Below, piece after piece: positions 13,001-28,000 of a stretch of DNA of 64,000 bases. Source of the stretch: Colius striatus (Eukaryota; Chordata; Aves; Coliiformes; Coliidae). The notes beneath the pieces were generated by a model. That model was not told the DNA's origin, ran no database searches, and was given only the letters and a program-made list of their open reading frames with translations. Where the stretch lies: the NCBI RefSeq assembly GCF_028858725.1, contig NC_084773.1, forward strand, positions 18,918,850-18,982,849, read 5' to 3'. The translations under genes and the position numbers were made by a program. Position 1 is the stretch's first letter. Every line of letters begins with the position of its first letter.

Positions 13001-16000
13001 CAGAGCTGCTAATTTGTGTGATATCTATAAACCTTAATTCCATACTAGTTATCATACAAAAAAGAGCTCACTCAAAGCCCTTTTTTTTTTTGATGTATTT
13101 TCTTCTCATTTCCCTCTCCTGCAAACACTCTCATTTTCACTTTGCTCATTAGGCTGCTTTGTGCATTTTTGACTTTTCTCTCCAGTACATCTCTCCTGTC
13201 TGTCCAACCCCCTTTCCCTCTCTCTGTCTCTGTGTACTCCCCGTTGTGATCTGGAGCACTACAGATCAAGAGGACAATCAGCTGGAGAATAATATGCCAG
13301 CAGGTGGGTATTATTGGCTTCCCTCAGCTGTGACTCAAATATGTGTCAGTTGCCAAACAAAAACCCATTTCAGCTTCTGTGAAAATAGATTGGTACCTAG
13401 GTAAATCCTCAACAATAGGTTATTTTTTGCCCTCACCACAAATCTGCATGTTTTTTTCTATGCTGCTTTTATGCATCTGACTTCTAGCAGCTGTAACTTC
13501 TGTTCCTGGTGAATGTAGATTTTGTTCAACTAGATCAAGCATTATTGTTGCAGTAATCACTGTGATGGAGCAGTTCAGTACTGTACTGGGTTATGCATGC
13601 TGGTAATACTGTGCCTTACTAGTGTGACTGTACTTGTGCAGAGTCTTTGTGGGGTAAGGAGTATAATCAGAAGATAGAAGGCAATTCTATCAGAACAGGA
13701 TTAGATGAAAAAGGTTTAAAAGGTTTGCCAGGAAGGCAAGTTTGCCTTCAAACAGTCAGCCTTTCAGATAGACATGAGGGCTTGGGTAAACCAGGTCAAC
13801 CTTATTCCATGTCTAGCCTTATTCCATGTTGTTTAGCCTCAATCTTGCCATCTTAACACTGTCATAAAGTTACCATAACACTAGACCCTCTCTCCTGGAG
13901 CTGTTGCTGGTCAGATGACACAGTGGTGTCACTGTGCATTCTGGGTTTGATGCTGGGTGCAGGAGGAGGCTGTAGCGTCTCACCATCCCACCGCAGCATC
14001 TGGCGGTGTCCGTGAACATTGCTCTCCTTTGGCTACACTTTGGAACTTGACTTCTTTCTGTTCCTATACCTTGTTTGTCCATGCAAATGACACTGTTTCT
14101 CCCAAATTCTAGTCTTTCCTTTCTGCTCATATCTGTGCAACTTACTGTTCCCTTATGTTTGGATGACAGTGACCCCTTCTCAGAAACACCCACTGTGTCA
14201 ACCTCCCTGTCCTGCTCAATGAAGCTGCCAAAGTGCTTTTCACTCCAGCTGACCTTATCACCTCCTCTCTACTTACATTTTCCACTCCAGCACTCTTAGA
14301 CTCCTTATTCTCCCTTTCATTTCTCTTCAAAACCCTTCTCTTTCCTGTTTTAATCTTAGAATTTATCACATAACCTGCCTCCTCTTTCTTCCTCTTCATC
14401 AGTGCTGCTGCTTTTCACCCACAGAAGATTTTATACTTTGCTCAGAAGTGCTCCTCTTGCCCTTTGAGTTAATGGTTTGATTTTCTTCCTCCTCTCTAGT
14501 CCATACCCTGGTGAATATTTGTTGATTTTACCTTATCTATTGAGCATTTGATGTACTTAAATAATCACTGTAGCATGGATTTGGACCCCGTGCCTCCCTT
14601 TTCCTGGATGAATGCTCTGAAGAGGAGCCAGATGATGATGATTAAAAAAAACTCCTCACTCTGAATGGCACAACAAATCTACAGTTATCCTGTACAAAGT
14701 GAAATAGCTTCTGCACAGCCTGCAGGCTGGCAGCAAGGGCTGTCTTTTGGGAAACAGTAGGTGTTTTGAGTCCAGCAGCAGAGAAGAGAGACCAAATAAC
14801 TGAGCTATTAGGTGAAGGCAGCGCTGCTGTCCTGTCTCACCTCCACTGTAACACACCACCGATCCCTCTCCCTCTTCTCATGTTTTAAAAAGATCTTTGC
14901 TCCATGATATGGCAAGTTGGCTCAGATGTGCATATCCTGAATAAAGCAACTGCCTCTCTGCACTCCACATGCAACATCTAAATCCCTTTCTGTGCTCAGC
15001 TTCTCCTGCTGGCTTAGCAGGCAGCTCCTGCAGGTCACAGTTTCAGTTCCCAGCTGTCCTTGTGTATTCTCCTGGGCGAGTAACTCAGGCTGCGACCCTC
15101 CAGGGAGTACCCAGATGGCTCCAATGCTCATTGTGCCATGTGAGTCCATCCTGGACCCACTCTGAGTGATCAGTAGCTGTGTGATCTTTTATCTAGTCTC
15201 CCTTTCCCCTCCTGGGGCTAAACTCTGTTATTGCTTTAAATCTGCAGGAGGATAAGGAAGATTTCAGCTGTGGGGTTTGGGCATTAAGGCAAAGAGGCTT
15301 GTGACTGAAGCCACACAGTGTTGTAAAAATCCACCTTCCACCGTGCTCTGCCCTCTGCTCTTATTCTAGCCTGACGTTTTCCCTTTCTCTCATTGTGAAC
15401 CTCAGCCTAAAAGAATTGAAAAGCAATATAAACTGTCTTATTTGTCTTTGTCCAAGAGCACCAGCCTGTTCTACCCTTAAATTCTCTGAGGACTTGAGGG
15501 CAATTTTTTTCACAGTAGTCCTTTTCTTTTTTGGGTGAGCAGTATGAAGTTTTGGAATGTATATTAAACTTTTGATTGCTTTCTGCACTTTCCAAACAGG
15601 TGATCATGCAGCTCTCCAATCTTTCACTTGTTTATGGGATATCATCTTGTACCTCTTCTATTTTAAGGATTTTTGAAAGCAAGTGCTCCTTCTCTGCTGT
15701 ACTTTCATCTTGCCATCACTGCATCCTCTGTATGCTCCAGGCTCAGGACTTGGCATACCTTGGTTTTCTGCAGTCCTTTATTTGGATCAAAATAGCTTTG
15801 TCTTTAAAAATGGAATAGGTATTGGATTTGTTTGATTTTTATTAAGAGAATTAACAGACAGTAACCCCAGCAATAATGTGGATGGAATATTGCAGCTGAG
15901 TTATGCTCAACTGCAAGATCTTGAATTTTTGTCTCATTTCAGGGACAAGTTCTTCTGGGATGAAGAAAAGCTTTTGGATATTTGTCCCTGAAAAAGAGTT

Positions 16001-19000
16001 TACTGATTACTTTTATGTTTTACTTCCCTTGATGTTTTGTTTATATCAGAAGTACATTAACAAAACCTGTGGCACTTTTTGTTTGGTCTTGAACCTTGTC
16101 TTCTAGTTGCATTTAGTTTTATCATGACACTTCACATAAATGTCTTGGGACCTTTGATGCTCTGTAATAACAGTTTTATAACATTTGCCAAAGTAAATTG
16201 CCTTTTACTAGAACCTAAACAAACAATTTGGGATGTCATACCTCAAGGTTTGTGGTTTGTTTTTTCATTTGCCCCTGAGTTATATTGCATGAAAATACAA
16301 AACTCCAGACTGAGAGGGGATGAAGCTGGAGCAGTGCTTGCTCTCTCCACCTCTCCCACTACCTTTAGAAACCCTAGGAAGCCCCTGAAAACTGAAGTAA
16401 AAAAGTAATTCCAGATAGTACCACTTTAAAAACAAAGTAAAACAACAACAGAAGACCCCAAACCCATTTTATAGACATGTTTTATATGCATGAAAAACCC
16501 AAACCCAAATCTCCCACTTTAGTCTTTTTTTCTCTGTCCAAACTGATGAAGAGCAGAGGAATCTCACACAGTGCCTGGCTGCTAAGTTTGACAAAGGAAG
16601 GAGCTGTCAGAGCCTGCATCCTCCCCATCCTAAAGTGAGTGTACACTTTTGATCTCTTACACATTGCCTCTTTTTTGGTGGCTTTTCATTTAGAAATGGC
16701 TGAGCAGGATCTTTGCCCCATAAAGAACATGTGAAAAAGCAAAACTGGAAAGGAGCCAGGGAGCTTTGAAGTGGAATGGCAAAACGGTGAGGTTTGTTAA
16801 TCACAAATAAAAGTACTTAGGAGTGCAGGAAGAAGACAACTATGTAAAATCAATCATTCAATCAATCCAGCTACCATGTGCTTTAATGGCATTCATTCAG
16901 AGTCACTTAATAAAACTGTGAAATTAACAACTCAAATAACAAGTCAGTCAGCTTGAACAAGTAAGTTTTCAGCAGGAATGTGGATAGCTAAAATAAGCTC
17001 AAGCACAACGTGGTTTTGCAGCCATGAACAACTCATCCCAAGTGAAATGATGCCTCTGACCCTTGAACTGCTGGGAACTGGCAGTTATGCAGAGCCCTGC
17101 AGCCCATGGCTATAGATGTTTAGTGGGCTCAGAAGGGGAAGCAGCTGTGGAGATGGTGTCAGCAGTAAGGAAGGGCCCAAGGGAAGGGTTGGGAACACCA
17201 AGAGCTCTCATCTTTGCAGCTCATGGCACGGTGCAGGTGTTGTCCCAGTCCCCCATGGAATTGGGTGCAGGGCATGGATGGGAGAGCATTCAGTGTGTTA
17301 TTGAATAAGCAAGAGGCACGTGGGATCTGCCATAGCAGCATGCTTCTCTGCCTGCTGTTGTGAGGACAGTTTCAAACTGCCTTAAAAGGGGGCTCACATT
17401 CAAGAGAATGACAAAAGGTATTTTGGCTTCTCTACTTGGCATATGCTGCTACAAGGGGAGGTTCAGAGCCTGGGAGATTGACAAGAGGAGGTGGCAGTGA
17501 TGGAAAGCAAGGGTTTGTAGAAGAGGAGAGGGAAGAAGGGGGATGCCTTTTGACAGAAAGTCAATAGATTTGGTCAAAGTGTGGATACCAGTGGAAGAAA
17601 ACAGAGGAGAGGTGCTGATAACCTTTGATGACTTTCTTTTGGTGCAGGGGAGCTCGTGAAGTTCCTGCCAACTTCCATGATGTAAATTTAAGCCATGCAA
17701 TCCCTTGCACTGTCTTAATGCCCATCTCCTCTGACTAGTGACTGAGTAGGGAACTAGGTGTTATTTTTAAGCCTGTTTTTGACTCTCATAGCAGGCAAAA
17801 AACTCAACAACATAGTCTGAAGCCGGGAGGCAAATTTGAAGAAATGGAAAAGAATTTAGCTAATATCCTCATAATTTAGGGACTTCATTTTTTTTTAGCT
17901 ACTTCTCCCAAGTATTTAATTTCACCCCTTGGTCTTCCTTCAGCCATCCTGTTTTTATCCATGCAGCATTTATTTGACTATAATGATAGTCCTGTCGTTC
18001 AGCTTTCAAACACCCCCTCAGACATTCTTTTGGCAAGGGGAATTTTAAATATAAAGCAGGAGTTAATCAGACACCAGATTGAAGCATTGCAGAAAGATAC
18101 CGAAACTGCTTGGTATTCCCGAGGACTCTGGTGACTGCTTTATGTGCGTTTTAAACCATGCTGTGCTTGATGACCTTGTAATGATGAAGTCTGAAGGGAA
18201 ACGGAGACTGAATCATCAGTTCTGCGACTGATGGTTTCGGCAGAGGCTGGTGCTTGAGCACCGTCACGGAAAAATAGCTGTTGTTCAAGGGTCAGTGTGT
18301 GGATTTGGCATGGGGCCCAGATACCTAAAACCTCTGCAAAGCTGCTGTGATCACTGCTGACCAGTGGGACGCAGGGAGAGGTGGAGATCTGGGACAAGAT
18401 GTGCTCCTTAGCAGGTGCTTTGCCCCCACGGGGCTGGGGTGCTGAGCACCCTGCTATTCCCACCTCTGCTATTCTCTGAGGGTGTCCCAGGAGGGACAGT
18501 AGCATGAAAACGGTGTCATTAGCTGCTCAGTCAGACTGCAGAAACTGAAATCAGAGGCAGAGGGAGTGTTTTGTGTTATAGCTGAAGAACTGAGCCCCAA
18601 ATCCTCAGTGAGGTGCCACAAGTGCCCTGCCTACAGTTTCCTCCTGAGCATGTGGCATTTAGTGTTATCTGTGTGGCAGGGTAATGAGGACACTAAGGTA
18701 CCAAATGGAGCTCAGTCTCATAAACCAGCCCTTGATTCTGGCATCTTTGTGAGCTTTATGTTGCTGAGTACCATGCTCACCCACATCAAGAGAAATGGCT
18801 GCTTTGTCCTGGACCACAGGCTGCAGCCTCGACCTTTCCTGGCGTCTAGCATGTTCTTGGCATTTTTCAAGTCCCTCCCTTGAGCTGCCAAAATTGCCTG
18901 ATGACATGACACTGCCTCCAAGCTCTCTGCCAAATAAATCAGCCTCCAGCCTTCCAGGTGCCTGCCCAAAGGCCATACTTTCTCTCCTGGTGCCAACTCC

Positions 19001-22000
19001 TTCATGCCATACCCCTCCAGTCCAAACCCCCTGTAGCTTCCTAAAGCCTTGTGTAGGAAGAGCTTTGTGCATCCCGAGCACTCTGTATCCAAGCCTGGAC
19101 CCAACATGGGCAGTGGGGCGGGCGTTTGAGCAGGATGAATGGCTAGTGTGACCTGGCAGCATCCCAGGGAGAAAGTGAGGGCAGGAAATTGGGAGCAGAG
19201 TCCCCACAGCTGCCAGCAACACACCCAGAGGGAAAGCAGCTGCTCTGGTGGGCAGCCACCTGCTAGCGCTGCCGAGGAAGGAGTCCAAGTTCCAGCCAGC
19301 CATTGGGAAAGGCAGAGATGCACCAGCCCGAAGGCTTGTTTTTGGAGATGCTGGCTATGCTCTGGTCTTGAAATGAAACAGCCTGTTTTCTCTGGTTTTC
19401 AAAAGATAGCTGAAATATTTAGAATACTTATATAATTAGCTTTTAGCTGCTCTGGATGCTGTGGCTTAATTATTCTGGATTCCACTGTTAAATAATTAGA
19501 GCTGTCTTGTTTACTAGCAAATTTTCTGTTTGTTGCTTCAGGGTGATTTGTTTTATATTAAATTAAGTACCCAGGGCAAGTAGTATCCAAGTGTCCCAAA
19601 TGACAGCAAGGAATTGGTTTTGTTTGTTTTGCCTCTGGGCAGTTTTGAGATGTTTCCAGAATGGACACTTACTGTCTCTTGGTGTAAAATCTCTCTTTCC
19701 CCAAACAAAAGGTTTCTTCTGTTTGTTTTCTTTTTAGAAAAATAATATTTTCTCTTTAATTCTGTGTTGCCTGCATTAGGGTTACTGCTAAGCTGAAGCT
19801 TGACTTAGACTTCAGCTTTGCTCCTGCACTATTAGGATAACATGCAATGAGATTTGCTTCCCCCTTGGGATACGTGTTGTTGGCTCTTCTATCGTGTCAT
19901 CCAGTTGACTATTTCTTCATGTTTTGTGATTGCAGCCACAGCTGCTCAGAGACGCTTTGATGAGATTTTCAGGGAAAAGAGGAAGGTAAAGGGAGAGCCA
20001 GGAGTCAAACTGTAAGAGGCAAAATCATTTTCCACAAAGATTGTGGGTGGAGAGTCCTGCTCCTGCCTCTGCTCTAGGAGGCTGGTCTGCATCTGTGCCA
20101 TTAGGGTCAGCTTTCTTTGGGTCACTAATTGCTTGTGGGAAATGGGTGAGTTGGGGGCATAAGGAGGTAATTATATGCTAGAGCAAATCTGAATCTGTAC
20201 CTGGTTAGAGTGAGTACTTTCATGAAGTTCTGTGTGTGCCTCCTCTTTGGGCTGGGGACACAAACCTCTGCCCTCGCTTCCCTGCCTGCATTGGGCTCCT
20301 TTGGCCTCTTCCCATCCTCAGCCAGAATTAGAGCAGTCACTAAAACATGAATACTTTTTGAAGAACCCAACTTTTTGTCACCCAGCCAGCTCTAAGTGGA
20401 GCTCTCTGTTGACGAAAACTGTGCAAATACATTTTATCAAGAATGTCTTTTGTTTTAGAAGAGAAAAACAAAGCGAGAAAGGCAGTCATTTCCAGAAAGG
20501 CTTGTGTCCCTCATTTGTAAAAGGTCTGTGCAGAAAACACTGTGAGAAAAATGTGGCCACCTTTTTCTGCTAAGGTTAGAAGCTGGGCTGCCATAAATTA
20601 ATCAAAGGCATAATATTGACATAGCAGAATAGGAACAAGAACACTGCAGTTCATGTAAGACCACTTTTGGCTTGCAGTAGCCAGCACTATCTGCTTCTGA
20701 GAAAAACCCAGGGGAATCTATAGGTGATTTTTTTCTCCTCCCACGTGGAAATTTGTGTACCACTGTATTTTTAATCCTCTACTCTATTTAAATGTCTGGA
20801 AGGGGGAGAAATGTGTGTCGTAAGAAGTGACAGAGTTGTGTAAGCGATGTGCGTACTCAGTTATTTGTAGCATGCTTCTGCCAGGCTGCTTTGGTTTGTT
20901 TCCCATCTGATATTGACTCCATCCCCATCCAGCTGTGAGGCTGCTCTTGGTGCTTGTGGGGATTTGCTGGAGAGGAGCTGCCTGTTCTGCACTGCTGCCA
21001 AATGGCAAGATCATGGTCCATCGCTGCTCTGCCTGCTGCTAAGCCTGATATTAGGCACCAGTGATGACTCTTCCTTGGTCCCTTGAAAGGATTTTGCCAC
21101 TCTTGGGTATAGCTTTCTGTTTTGTGGATCCCATTGATGTAGTTAGAGTTCCCAAGCAGAGTCCTGGAGAGTTACTGGGGCTCTGAAGAGCTGCAATAAC
21201 GGATTGCCTGTGTCCTCTGCCTGTGACAAATACAGGCTCCTATCCCAGTGAAATACGTTTATGCTAACACATTTTTCTTAATTTGCATTGGGCTAAAAGT
21301 GTTGGTACAGGCAGTTTAGTGAAATGTAGTTGCTTGTTAATCCATAGCAGCTTAATCATGTGTCTGGACACTAGCTGTACTGGTTGGGTAATTTACCATG
21401 GCAGATATTTGTAGCATTTATGGTTTTCAGACAACTGATACCATTTAGCTGGAAGATAAACATTTCAAAACCACACAATGATTTAGGAGCCGTGGGCAAA
21501 ATGTATGGGAGCTGGGTATCTAAACTTGTTTAAAGATATTGCTGCATGTTCCTATTTCTAAAATGTGGCAGTGGGCCAGTTTTCATAGATATTTAAATAC
21601 TGACAGATGCACTCAGAATAAAAATCCTACTAGTGACTATCTGCATCATTAGACTTCTAAATTCTTTTCTATATCTAGCATTTGAAAGCTTAATTTTCCA
21701 GTCCCATTTGTTGAGAATCATTAAATGCATCCACATTGCTTTTAACAACTGAAGATCTTAGTTCAGACAGGTATTTCTGAGAAGAGGTGAAGTATCATAG
21801 TCATCTGGAAAGGACCCTAAAATGGAATTAATTTCCATTGAAAACAGTTTCTCTTTCTGTAGCAATTTGTAATGTACAGTTGCATAGAGAGGGACTGATA
21901 GAGAACATTTCTGCCAACTGTGTGGCAAAATGGGTAAGGTCTCCTTTGTCCCTAGAGCTGAAGACTGTGGGCAGAGATGCATAAGCTTGAGTGCTCTCTT

Positions 22001-25000
22001 AGGACTTTCCAGTGCTAATGGATCCATCACTGGGAAGTTGCCATGGGCAGAACTGGGATGAGGGTGATGCACTCCATGGGTTGCTCGTGGTGGAGGAGCA
22101 CCACTGCTCCCTGGCACTGCCCAGAGCTGCCAAAATCACCCAGGCTGGGCCTGCTCTTGCAAAAAGCTTTCTTTGAGTTTGGTGCCAAGAGGAGGATTTG
22201 CCTCGAAGAGGAGAAAAAAGCTAAAGTTGAAGAAAACCAAGTGTTTTGGACTGGATGGTTTTACACAACTCTCCTGATCCATGGGGTTGGGCTGTCTTGG
22301 ACTGCATGCTATAAACTGCCACACAGTCGTGTCTGTGAATTGTAATAGATTGTTACTACCACTAGGTAGAGAGAAATGTGACTTCTTTATTGTGGTTTAT
22401 TTTTTAATCAACCCTGTGTTAAGCCTGTGCATACATTTGTCACCAGAGACCCTCTTGCTTTTGCACTTAGTGGTATTTCTGCTGCCAACACGAAGATTGA
22501 CTGTACAGGGCTGGCATTTTCCCAGTGTCAGTTTTTCTTCTTGTCAACTTTTCTCTTCTTTCCTTCATTTCTTTTTCCCTTCCTTGGTGACAGTATTTCT
22601 CTGTTTAGCCTCTTTCAACATTACAGCCTTCCACTCTGGAAACCCTGTGTAGGGACTTTGCTGTGCATGCTAAGGAGAGATAGCAACGCGTGCTTGAAAG
22701 TGACTCAAAGTACTCAAACTCACAGGAGATATTAGTTAGCAAAGGAAACCTTTTACTGTAAAGTAATCTACAGTTCAGTGCATTTATGGGAATATATTTG
22801 ACTGCAAGTTAAGCTGGAAAGAGATAAAAGAGTGCTGGAAATTAAGGCATTTGCCAGAGGAACACTGCAAAGAATGGCTGGGCTGGAGAGGGCAAGGTAG
22901 CGGTGCAATGGGATGGGATGGGGGAAATACTGCTGGTGCCTGTGTTTAGTAAGCTGTAGTAGATGTATCCTTAGAACTATTTTGCTTTTTATTCCCCTAG
23001 GCTAGATCATGCAGAGATGATCTGCTCAGTGAACCAGGAGCTGTGGAAAGGTGATTTGTCTCTTCCTGAACTGAAGCAGGGTCTGTGCCAGCCTTTCCCA
23101 CTAGGGATGTGCTGGTAGGTCTGGGGTGATGCACAAGGTAGCTCAGGTGATGACAAACATGAGGACACACGATGTGGATTTTGTGCTTTGTTTCTTTGTG
23201 CATTCATGCATCAGTGCCACTTATGTATCAGGGTCCAGGTACTGCAGCAGCAGTTGCTGTTGGCCTGGTGGCCCATGCAGCCCAGCAATTCACTACTGTT
23301 GATGCCTGTACCAGTAGGCTGAAGTGTGTTTGCATGCTTCGTGGTCCTACTTCCTCCCTGCTGTGCTGTTGTATGGCATTGGACAAGATCAGGACAGAGG
23401 ATCCATCTCTTCTGTAGGTCCTGGATGTGGGAGGCTTTTAGGGTCTCAGTCCATGGGGCTGGAACACATGTATCTGGCTTTTTTGCACTCTTTGAGTCTG
23501 TGCTTCTGTGTCGTGACACAGGGTGTGGGTTTTACAGCCTCCACATCATGGGTCAGAAAGGAAACCTGATGTCCTTGCCATACAGAGACCATCAATTACG
23601 AGAATAGCAGCTAGAAATGGTAACAGGGCATCCATGGGGAGTGGGAATCAGGGTCCAGGTTATAGATTTTAAAGATGAAAGGTCCAAATACCGCTTGTAC
23701 CCAAGTTTCTGTGCCTGCTTCAGACCAGGGAGTGAGCAGGCTGACAGCATGAGCTTAGGAGATGCTGTGAGCTGCCAGCATGTTAATTCACTCAGACAAA
23801 AAGTAGAAAAAGTCTGGCTTGGACAGTTGCCTCAGCCCTGTCTGACTTTGCTTTATTCTGCAGGGCAGCGTGTCCGGAGCTGCACGATCCAGCACCTCCT
23901 GTGCTGGTTCAGGCTCAGCGTGAGCAGCTGCGGCTCTGCTGCCTTGACAGAGTTTGTGTTTTCCTGTGATCAGATTTGGCCCCATCACCCCAGCTCCGTG
24001 CTGCATGAAAGCTGCGGGCAGGAGACATGCTGTTTAGATGACACTGAGTTGTTTTCTGTGAAAGGCTCTGAAGTGCTCGCAGCTTTATTGCATGAAATTA
24101 AATGTATATCATCCTAAATGATGACGGTTTGTAGATCTTTACTTTGGCACATTATGGACTTTATGGAGTGTAAAACAATTTCAGAATCGATAGCACAGAG
24201 ATCAGAAAACATTGTTGTATATTTGGAAAGGCAAAGCAATGTGCAAGTGTTGTGCTGGGAGAGATGCTATAGGCCCCTTCCCCAGATGTGAGGGAGAGCA
24301 GAACTGCTCTGGCAAATAGTGTCAGTCCGGTGCTTTGCCAGCTCACCAGTGGAGCAGCTTGGTCAGTGCCTGTGAATTATCCAGTGAATGATTCAGCTTT
24401 TAATTGGGCTCAAGTGCCTAATAGCCCTATCCAGTTCTGTAAATATCATGTAAACAGAAGCAAACTCATAATTGGACGTAGCAGCAGCAGGTATGATTAG
24501 ATCACATTTACATCAAAACAACTAATTGCCTGAGAGCTGGGTTAGTGAGTTCCCAGCCAGCTCTGAGGGTGCACCTAGGATGGCTTACCCTGTGTGCACC
24601 TGCAGCAGGCAATGGCAGCTGTGTGTGCTCCCAGATCCTCCTTCTTCATCCAGTTCTCCTCCTTACAAAGCCAGTGATGGGGTTAGTGTTCCTCCATCAG
24701 ACATGGACCTATTCTGGGTACAAATGCTATCAAAGTGAAGTTTGCAGCCCTGGGGGACCCTCATTGTATCTATGCTACTGCTTGCTTGGAGGACTGGGAG
24801 GGGGCTGCTCTAACTGAGGAGGGATCCTGGGATAAGGTGTGTGCTGGTAGGGCTGAGGCTGGGACACCAACATTCCACACATCAGGGTCTGATCCAACTG
24901 GCTGCCAGGTCTACTTTTAGCTCCCATTCAATCATCTGTTGCCTTTTCAGATTCCTTCCTGATCTTGGCCCTGTAATTTGAGGATGGAGGTCACAGGGAA

Positions 25001-28000
25001 CAATTATACACTGATGCAGCTGGTACAGGTTTGGCCTTCTAGGTTGAGGTCTCTGCTTCTAGTCCTCCTGATGGTGGGAATTTACCTCTCACACTTGTTT
25101 TGGTTCAGTTGATAAAGCAATGATTCCGTCTTGTACTGCGTGGGTGAGCTTTTGTTAAACAGCATTAGCTTTCCACTTCCAAAATTGGCAATAAAATATT
25201 TGAAGTGTGACAATTTATGGAAAAAATGGGAGTATTTAATCCAGACAATGAGAACTGGCAGCAGTATATAGAAATATTGGGATGGTATTTTCTTGCAGAT
25301 AAGGCTACAGATAAGAACAAAGATAAATTGATTTTCCATAGTGTCTGTGGCTATAAAACCTCTTTTCTCTGGAAGACTTTTTTACACTCTTGGAAACTTA
25401 GAGATAAAAAATAAAGCTTGAAAAAGAACTCTGGGGAGCCCTTACTGTGCCCATGAGCCCAGCAGCTGGGAATGGGTCCCAGTGGAGCAAGGAGAAAGGG
25501 CAAAACCAGCAGCTTGTACGTGACAATGGAAAAGGCAGAATAAACTACTGAATTGGGAACATCTATGGGGTTATGACGTGAATATTTTGGCATTAGTAGA
25601 GAATTTGAAGAGAGTTGCTGGCAGAAAGAAACTTAAAATAGCCCAAACTGGTAAAATTAGCAACAGCAGAGATTTTACAAGCAGGGACTTGCTAAGCAGG
25701 GACAATAAAGCCCAGTAAACAAAATGCAAAGCTGTTTGGAAGGTGGTTAGACTCTTGAGAGGTGTTTCCACAGTGGAAAGACTCATTCTGCATCTGTTTG
25801 TGTACTTAAAGTGGCACAGGGCAAGATTCAGAGGAAGATTTAAGTGTTGCAGCTTAGTTGAGTGCAATAGAATCTAAGCCTTTCTAGAAAGCATGTCGAG
25901 CCAGGAACTGCCTCTGTATGCAGTGGGTAAGTGTTCTTTAGATTTATTCCATTTAATTGTAATTAAATAAATGAACAGATCTCATGTTTGCCATGGCTGT
26001 GCTATAGGCCACCTTCATTCTTCCATTCTCAGTAGAAGAGAGTCTGTAAACATGGAAATCCAGCATTTATTGTTCAGCGTTATCTTGCCTTCCCCACAGC
26101 ACCTGCTGGTGACAGCCAGCCTGGCAGGGCTCTTCCTCAGTGAAATCTCAGCTCAGAGTTTTCTTTTCTGAGAATGTTCCATTACTGCAAGGATTTACCT
26201 TGGAGAAGCAGCTGAAGAACAGCTGCTTTCAACTTTTGGCAGTAAATGGGTTCCTATGTGCAGGTTTTTCAATGAGAACAGATTATTCTAGTAAATTCTA
26301 CACACACACACACACAAACACAAAAGCTGGTGTTAAAGGTGGATGAATTATTCTTAATTCCCCCCCTCTGTTCACACCATGGAAGGGAGAGGCTGCCAGC
26401 TGAGCGGGCAAACTAGAATGCATTTTCATGTATGTTTTTCATGGTGGTCTTTGGCTGTTGTTTCCTTTTCTAGAATGAATACTTTCATCACCCCTCCACC
26501 ACAATATCTGCACTTGCATTTGGTTCCTAGGGCCAGCTGCCCAAGCCATTCCCATCCCTTGTGACCTCGGTGATGCAGAACACAGCCTGAACTCCTGAGG
26601 TGTCCCATCCATTCCACTGAGGCAGTTGAGAGAGGAATCATTGCAAAAGGATCTCTGTTTTCCCTGTCCATCCAATTACCTTTGTGAAGAAAGTAGCTTT
26701 CTTTTCTGGAGTCTTTCAAATAAATTAGAGTAATGCTTTGATTGGGCTTTGTTTTTCAAAGCTGTCAGCTTTAAGATTAATAAAGAACCTCAGAGCTTGT
26801 TCTTTTCCTCCAAATTGTGCCAGTGACAAGCCAGCAGTTAGAGCCCATAATGAGCTTTCTCCAAGAAGTCACGGACATGCTCTTATTGCTTGACTGTAGG
26901 TGGTAAATGCAGAGCTTAATGGCTCAATTGTTTAAAAGTATTCACAGGTATACACAACCATCTGTAGATTGCTGTTGCATCAGGGGAGGCCTAACAAAGA
27001 TTGCTGTGTGTTTCTGTAGGTGCTTGCAGCGTGGGCTGAGTGTTTTTTGGGTACTGCACAGCAAGGTTCATCCTCTCTTTGCCTTCATCCATCTTTATTT
27101 GAACACGTTTACTTCTGACTGACAACACAGTGCAGAACTTCAGGCCTAAATGCAGCACTTTCTCTTTCAGGGTTCCTCAAACCTCATCCTCTAAATCTCC
27201 AAACATGAGAATGCTTAAAGAGGATGTGTGTGAGCACATTGCACGAGCCCTGAGCGTGCTGTGAGGGGGTTAAATGTTACCATTTGCCTTGGGTTTAAGG
27301 TGCATTTCTGTAGGATCCTGGCTGCGGTTATCACTCCAGCCAGCACATCATGGTCCTGAGTGCTTCCTTAAGAGCATTCTTCACTTACAGGGACAAAAGG
27401 CTGAAATTATTAATTCCTAAGTCTTCACTTTGAAGAGCAAGGGACACCACTTCACACTCTGAGTGCCTGGCTGTAAGACCAGCTGAAGTCAAAAGAGTTT
27501 GATCCCTATGTTGAAAGTGGCTGAGCGAGCCCAGGGTACAGATGGGTCCAGGGAACTTCACAGAGCTCCTGCTTTTGTAAATGTGACTTCACCTACACTG
27601 AAAAATCCACGGTTGCTCACAATTCCAGTTTAATTACTTGTTATTATGTTAAGAATTAGTATAAGTTGCTTGAGAACACTGCACTTAAATTGCATTACAG
27701 GCATGGTTTTGGCACTGATTCCAAAGCCTTGCTTTTGTAGCTGAATAGTTCCCTTGAGTGTAATCAGCTGTTTGCCTGAGCACGAACCTGAGTTTTGCAG
27801 AATCACCCTCCCCTCCATATTTTTGTTGTAGGCTTTGAAGCTGTGACATTGCTGTATGTGTTGTGTATGACAGCTGTCATTTTTATATTGATAGCATAAT
27901 CTATGGAGAGCTTTGATATAAACACTGTAATTGATGTGTTTATGACAAAGAATTGTAGCGTTCAGTGCTGGCAGGTTTAGTGCTGTGTCTGAGCAGCAAT

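Noticed and set aside
23617..24117. Plus-strand frame of 166 codons
   Set aside because: No family resemblance and an overlapping minus-strand frame. It is most likely chance.
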